Both the position numbers and the translations under genes were made by a program. The notes under the pieces were generated by a model that was not told the DNA's origin, made no database searches, and was given only the letters and a program-made list of their open reading frames with translations. Of a stretch of 64,000 nucleotides of DNA, positions 26,801 through 32,800 are shown piece after piece (position 1 is the first letter of the stretch; the number at the start of each line of letters is the position of its first letter). The stretch comes from Rapana venosa (Eukaryota; Mollusca; Gastropoda; Neogastropoda; Muricidae), in NCBI GenBank assembly GCA_028751875.1, contig CM054140.1, positions 45,857,895-45,921,894 on the forward strand, written 5' to 3'.

Positions 26801-29800
26801 CTGAATACCACAGTCTGGTAGATTATGATCGTGAAGACGATGTTCCGAGTGGCCATAAAAATTTGTCGTCGACTGATTTCACTGAAACTTTTGGTCCAAA
26901 GGAGAAACCTCGTGGTATTTCCAGGGAAGAATTGTTTTATTTATTTATAAAAGATGAAATAATCACTTTATTTATGACTGAAGTACGACAGTTTGGTAGA
27001 TTGCACTCATAAACTTCACTCACATTGAATAAAAGTCGACACATTTCCAGTTGTTGTTTTTGTGTAAGTTTGGTTTGTTTTCAGTGTCAAAACATGCATG
27101 CAGAACATATTGCCTTATATGAAAGCATGCCTTTTCCATTCCTTTATCAGTATGTAAATATTCAAGTCTCTACATAAACTAACATTCACAGTTACAATGG
27201 TTCTAAGCCAGTAGGTGCTCATGAGTTTTGCTGTTTGGATAAAGAATGCAGGGATAGAGAAAATCGGTTCCCAAAGATTGCAGAGTGCTGAAGGTTAGCA
27301 CTATCCCTACATTAAGGGAGAGAACCCCTCTTTCCCAGTACACGCGCACTTTAAAAAAATTTTATTTCAAGGATAATGGAATAAGCACTCGTATGCTTTT
27401 TTTCATCTAGTCCCTGTGTTTATGCAGTTTTGTAAATTTTGTCATCCATTCCCACCAGCACACAATAGCCTACTCTTCTGAAAAGCGGAACGGGTTTTAA
27501 CGTGTGCGCAAGATGTTCTGCATCTTGGTGATGTGCACTGTGCACATTTGTATGCTGCCTTAACCCAGTAGTGGGTGATATGGAGGGAAGGGTTAGTAGA
27601 TGGTTGGTTACCCTATAGCAGGTTACGTGTAGGGAAAAGGTTAAGGAAGGTTCAGTGTGCCAAGTCAGTTCCTGCTATAATCAGCACCAGCTGGGGGGAT
27701 TGGATGGGATGGAATGGATAGCAGCTGAAAGTGGGGGAAACTGACAGCTGTGTGACCTTGTTTCATTTCAGGTTTGCCTTCCACTGGCTTTATTCCCTAG
27801 CTATTCAGGGTTTCCTGTGCGAATCTTATTCTTCTGCGCAGATCTCACGTCTTATGGTTGGACGCCTCTCTCTCTCTATCCCTCTCTTCCTCCGCTTTGT
27901 CTTTCCATCTGATGCTTGGTCTCCCTCTCCCTCTTGTTCCAACTCTTCATGGTCACCACCGTCTTGCTGGTTTGCGGGCCCCAGGGCCTATCCATACTCT
28001 AGTGGCGTTTGCCCTCAGGACTTTATAGTTTATGGTATTACAATCAATCAAATAAGTTTTTGAAGAAAACGGAAAATAAGTAAGATCAGATTGTTAAAAT
28101 CCCCACAGTCAGAATGTGACTACCTTAACTCATTGAGGTTGTGCCGAAGCTTAAGCTTCAGCACTTTACTGTGACGGGCCGAAGCTTAAGAATCAGCAGA
28201 CTTAAGAATTTTTTTTAAAAGGCAAAGTTATGTTAACTCAAGGGAAAGTACTCTGGCCTGTAGGGCAATCATTTTTCTGAAAATAGTTGCTTTCCTTGAC
28301 CATAAGCCTAGTTTTTGTCTGTTGGCTAATTTTGTTTGACATGTCAACAAGTGGTATCTTTGGGATTTCAGGCTCTCTAGTGTTATGATTCTTTTTAAAA
28401 ACAAAAAATCTGTTGTACAAAAAGTGACATCAGATGGATTCAGCCAGCTTCAGGGAACTTTACTTTGGTGAAAAATCATCACATTGCTTCAAGGGGACTA
28501 GTTGATGGAACAGTTCAAGCCATGTAAGATACGCAGCCCTAATTTTCAAAACTTTTTTATTTTTCAGCATTCAGTGACATTTTGTAAAAATTAAATACAG
28601 TCATCTATTAAAAAACTGTGAAACAATCTCAGAAGTAGACATTTTAAACTTTTCACTGATGTATAATGTGTATGTCATTATGTTGGGTAAGTCTGCTGAA
28701 TTTTTCAAATATAGCCAAAGTCACTCGTCACCACAAAATGGCAGGATCCATTTCAATGCGACTCCATTGAGTTAATGGTGCGTAAAAATGGTCACATGCG
28801 CAAAATCTTGCCATTGAGGAACCTCAGACCTCTGTAGCTGAGGAACAGAAATAAGAATGATTGGTAAAGAAAAGGAAATAGAAGAAAAGAATGATGATGA
28901 TCACAGGGAGAAGTTGTGCTTTCAGTATGGATTCGTCATGTTGCCATATATGGTGGTGTGATTATAATAATGAGGCTTGTTTACAGAGGATGACTAGTTC
29001 TTGTAGCATGTAGTGGAGTGACTGGTTCTTATTCACTCTTATGAGGACATAAGTCATATAGAACATGCAGAGCTTTACCATGTTGATGTGGCTGTAACGG
29101 TGAGTTGCAGAGGCTTCAGACGGCCAATGAAGAGATCATCGAGGTCCTTCTGTCCAAGTGTCAGCTGCTGCCCGCCTTACGGTAATGCTTCACTCCTCTG
29201 TTTTCTATACATACTAAGAAACCACTTTTTGTGTGTGTGTGTGTTGAAGTACACTTCATTTCATGGAAGTACATAACCAAAAAGCAATCACTGTAATGGT
29301 TGGACTGCCAGCTGCTCTGTACTATACGCCACACTCCCCGTTATTTAATGAAAATCTGGAAAAGACAACACATAATCTGTATAACCCTTACAGGCCATGT
29401 AGAATTAAACTGGTTCTGACATGCTGCTGGCTTTATGTCACCAGTTTGCTAAGTCCTTCGGATGAGACTAGAAACCGAGGTCCCATGTGCGAACGCAAGC
29501 AAAGCATCTCGCGCACACGTTAAAACCCGTTCCACTTTTTGGAAGAGAAGGCCATTGTGTGCCAGTGGGAATGGATGACAAAATTGACAAAACTGCATAC
29601 ACATGGGGACTGGATGAAAAAAAGCACATGAATGCTTATTCCATTTTCCTCGAAATAAATAAAATAATCATCTGCTAGTTTCTTTTTGCCACAGTGTTAT
29701 AAACTAATTTCTTATATTGTTTGGTATCTCACAATTTTTTTTTTACATGCAATTTTTGCCACAATTGTTGTGAACAAGCGCATCGGTTGAGGCCTTTCCT

Positions 29801-32800
29801 TCACATACACTGACCAGGCCATGATAAGCAATGTCACAAGGATCAGGGTCTCGGATACAGGAGTGATGTCAGGGGGTGCGCTGTTTATGCTGACCAACTG
29901 CAGCCCAGTATTCTGGGTCAAGGAAGTGAGGGTGAAAGAAAAGGGAAATAATTAGCCCGAACCGGTTTTCCAGTGTCCAGGAATCAAGGATAGGTTTAGT
30001 GAAATCAGTATACTGGGCGTCAGAAATGAAAGAGTTAACTAACATAATGCACAAATATAAGTTCTGCCAATTGTGATCAAGTGCTTGATAAAAAGCCACA
30101 GATTTGAAACTAGGTTTTCAGGGAATCATGTTTTCCATTTTAAAAAAATTCTCAGAAGAAAAATACTGGAAGAAATTTTCAGTGAAAATTATAGAATACA
30201 ATGGGGGTTACAGTTTGTGGATCCTGAAATGGAGTCTATCAGTAAAGTAATTTTTGTGAAGGCAAGATGGGTTCCCTTTTGGGTTGGGGGGAGTGGGTTT
30301 TTTTTCTTTGTTTCTGAGCTATAGCTCCTAGGTTCACCAATGGTGAGATTTTGCATATGCGACCGTTTTTGCCCACCATGAAAGTAGCCAACTTCAGAAA
30401 TGATGCTGAGTATGTTCTTATTTTTATAACCTACGGAACATAGGACATGAATTTCAGGATCTTTAGCATGCATAATGATCTTCTGTATGTGTATATACAT
30501 GAAGAGAATTGAGGCACTGGCATGTCCGCCCTTTAAGTTGACCTGAGATATCGTAAAAATCCCCACCCATAATTCACCAGATGCTGCCAAGATTCAAACT
30601 CACAACTTCACAGACCCATGGCATCGAAGTCAAACAGTCTTAACCACTCATGTAAAGCATCTTGTCTCAGGGGCTATGAAACTGGGTTCCTAGATATATT
30701 TTTTAAAATGCTGTATTTGAAAACATGGTTACATTTTGCAGGGCCCAAAATACTCAAGCGCCTCAAGAAAGAACTGTGAATGCGAGAGGGTTATAGTAAT
30801 TTACAGTGCCCCAAAACTGAGAATTTCTCAGCAAAGCACCACACTTACTTACTTAGGCCCATCACACCCTCTGGAGCATAGGCCGCCGACAACAGTCTGC
30901 CAGAGTCCTCTGTCCTGGGCTATTCTCTCCAGCTGTCTCCAGGTATATCCCATCTTCCTGGTTTCTGGCTCAAAGTCGCGTCGCCAGGTGTTTCTTGGCC
31001 TTCCTCGTTTTCGTTTTCCCTGGGGGTTCCATGATAGTGCCTGCCTTGTGATGTTGCTGGCTGGCTTTCTCAGGGTAAAGCACCACAGTTCATGAGAAAA
31101 TGTGGAAGGAAAGGGGGGGGGTTCATTTTTCAGCAGGACGCACCCACTGACTTTCAAAGCAGATAGAATGGACTGGCATCATGTCATGCTGGCGGCTGTG
31201 CAGGTTCATCCGCAGTGTGGGCATCGTGGACATGGTCTCCTCACGCAAGTTCCTGGAGGCCGCGCAGAACACGGAGGACAACCTTCTCTTCTACACCGTC
31301 TTCAAGTTCTTCGAGCAGAGGAACCAGAAGCTTCGGGCAAATCCCCGCTTTCAGCCAGGTAACTGCCTCCTTGAGCTGGGCTGGACTGGACTGGTCTGGT
31401 CTGGTCTTGCCCCGCCCAGGCCAAAAGCTGTGTCAAGTTATTGGTGTAAGCTTAGCGCCAAGGACTATGTCAAAGTGTTGTTATGAGGAGGAGGGTGGCA
31501 GGCAGGATGGTTATGACAGATGTTTGTCTGGCAACAAATGAACCGCGAGGTTCTGGGTTTGATTCCCAGCCTTCCCGGTTTGATGAACAAAATTAAACTG
31601 AATGTCAAAAAGTCCTTGATGAGACTAAAACGAAATCTCGTGTGTGAATACACAGAGAACATCATGCGCACCTGTTAAAAACCCATTCCGCCTTTCAGAA
31701 GAGTAGGCCTTTGTGTGCCAGAAGGAACCGATGACACAACAAAAACAAAAAAAAACCGGCATGCACACAAAGTCGGAAAACTACCTAAGTGGTGGGGGGA
31801 AAAACAGTCACACGACGCAAAAATCTGGCCTTGGGTGAACCTGAGAGCTCTAGACAAGTAACAACAACAACAAATGTTGCTACGCTTTGAAATGTTGTGT
31901 CAAGATCGTCTTCAGCCATGAAAAGCTCTTAGCGCAACAGCCTGCACAAGAAAAACGAATCGTCTGAAGTCAGCCTGGCCACCTGTAGGGTGAGGTGCTT
32001 GAAAACAGACATCCACGCAAACTTCTCTCCTCCAGGGTGTACCTTTATGGTCTCACAGTGATTCCCAGGTGGGATGAGTGAGACAGAGTGCATAGTTCGG
32101 GTGACCATCAAGAGAGTTGGCCTTTTTTGTTCAGGTAACCCATTTATCGGGTAACCAACCATCAACAAACCCTTCCCTCTGTATCATCCATTGCTGGGTT
32201 ACGGTAGCACACAAATGCTCAAGAAATGCTTAAGAAGTGATTCGCTAGAGAACACAAGAAAAAACTGGACAGTTGACAGGGTTTGTTTGTTTGGGGGGGG
32301 GTTTGCCTGTGTTGTGTAGTGTTCTGTTATTTTCACATCTTCCTTTTGGGGATCCTGGTTGGTTCAATGGATAAGGCGTTTGATGCCTGGTCCAGTAGTC
32401 TCAGGTTCGAATCTATCTCACAGCCACCAGGATGGCCTGACTTGCTGTCAGGAGTGAACATTTGTGCAAATCCCCATGTAGCTTTTTTGTGAGACCTTAA
32501 AACTGAGACCATGCAGGTATACACATAAGAGACGGTTAAACAGTTGTGTTGATTGTTACTCTGTTTTCAAAGAAGAGTAGGTCAGTGTTATGTTGTGTTG
32601 TATACCACTGTCAGTAAAGGCAGATTAATTTCCTGTCAGTATATGGTTCGTTTCCCTATGAGACTAACCTTTTGTACACGATTCTCCATGTAAAACTCAT
32701 TTGTTACTATGCATTCATTTATTGAAACTAAATGTGTCTAGCATGTGGAAGCTCAGTTTGCTGCCTCATCTGAAAGGCTAGCACCCAGACCCGAGTCATG

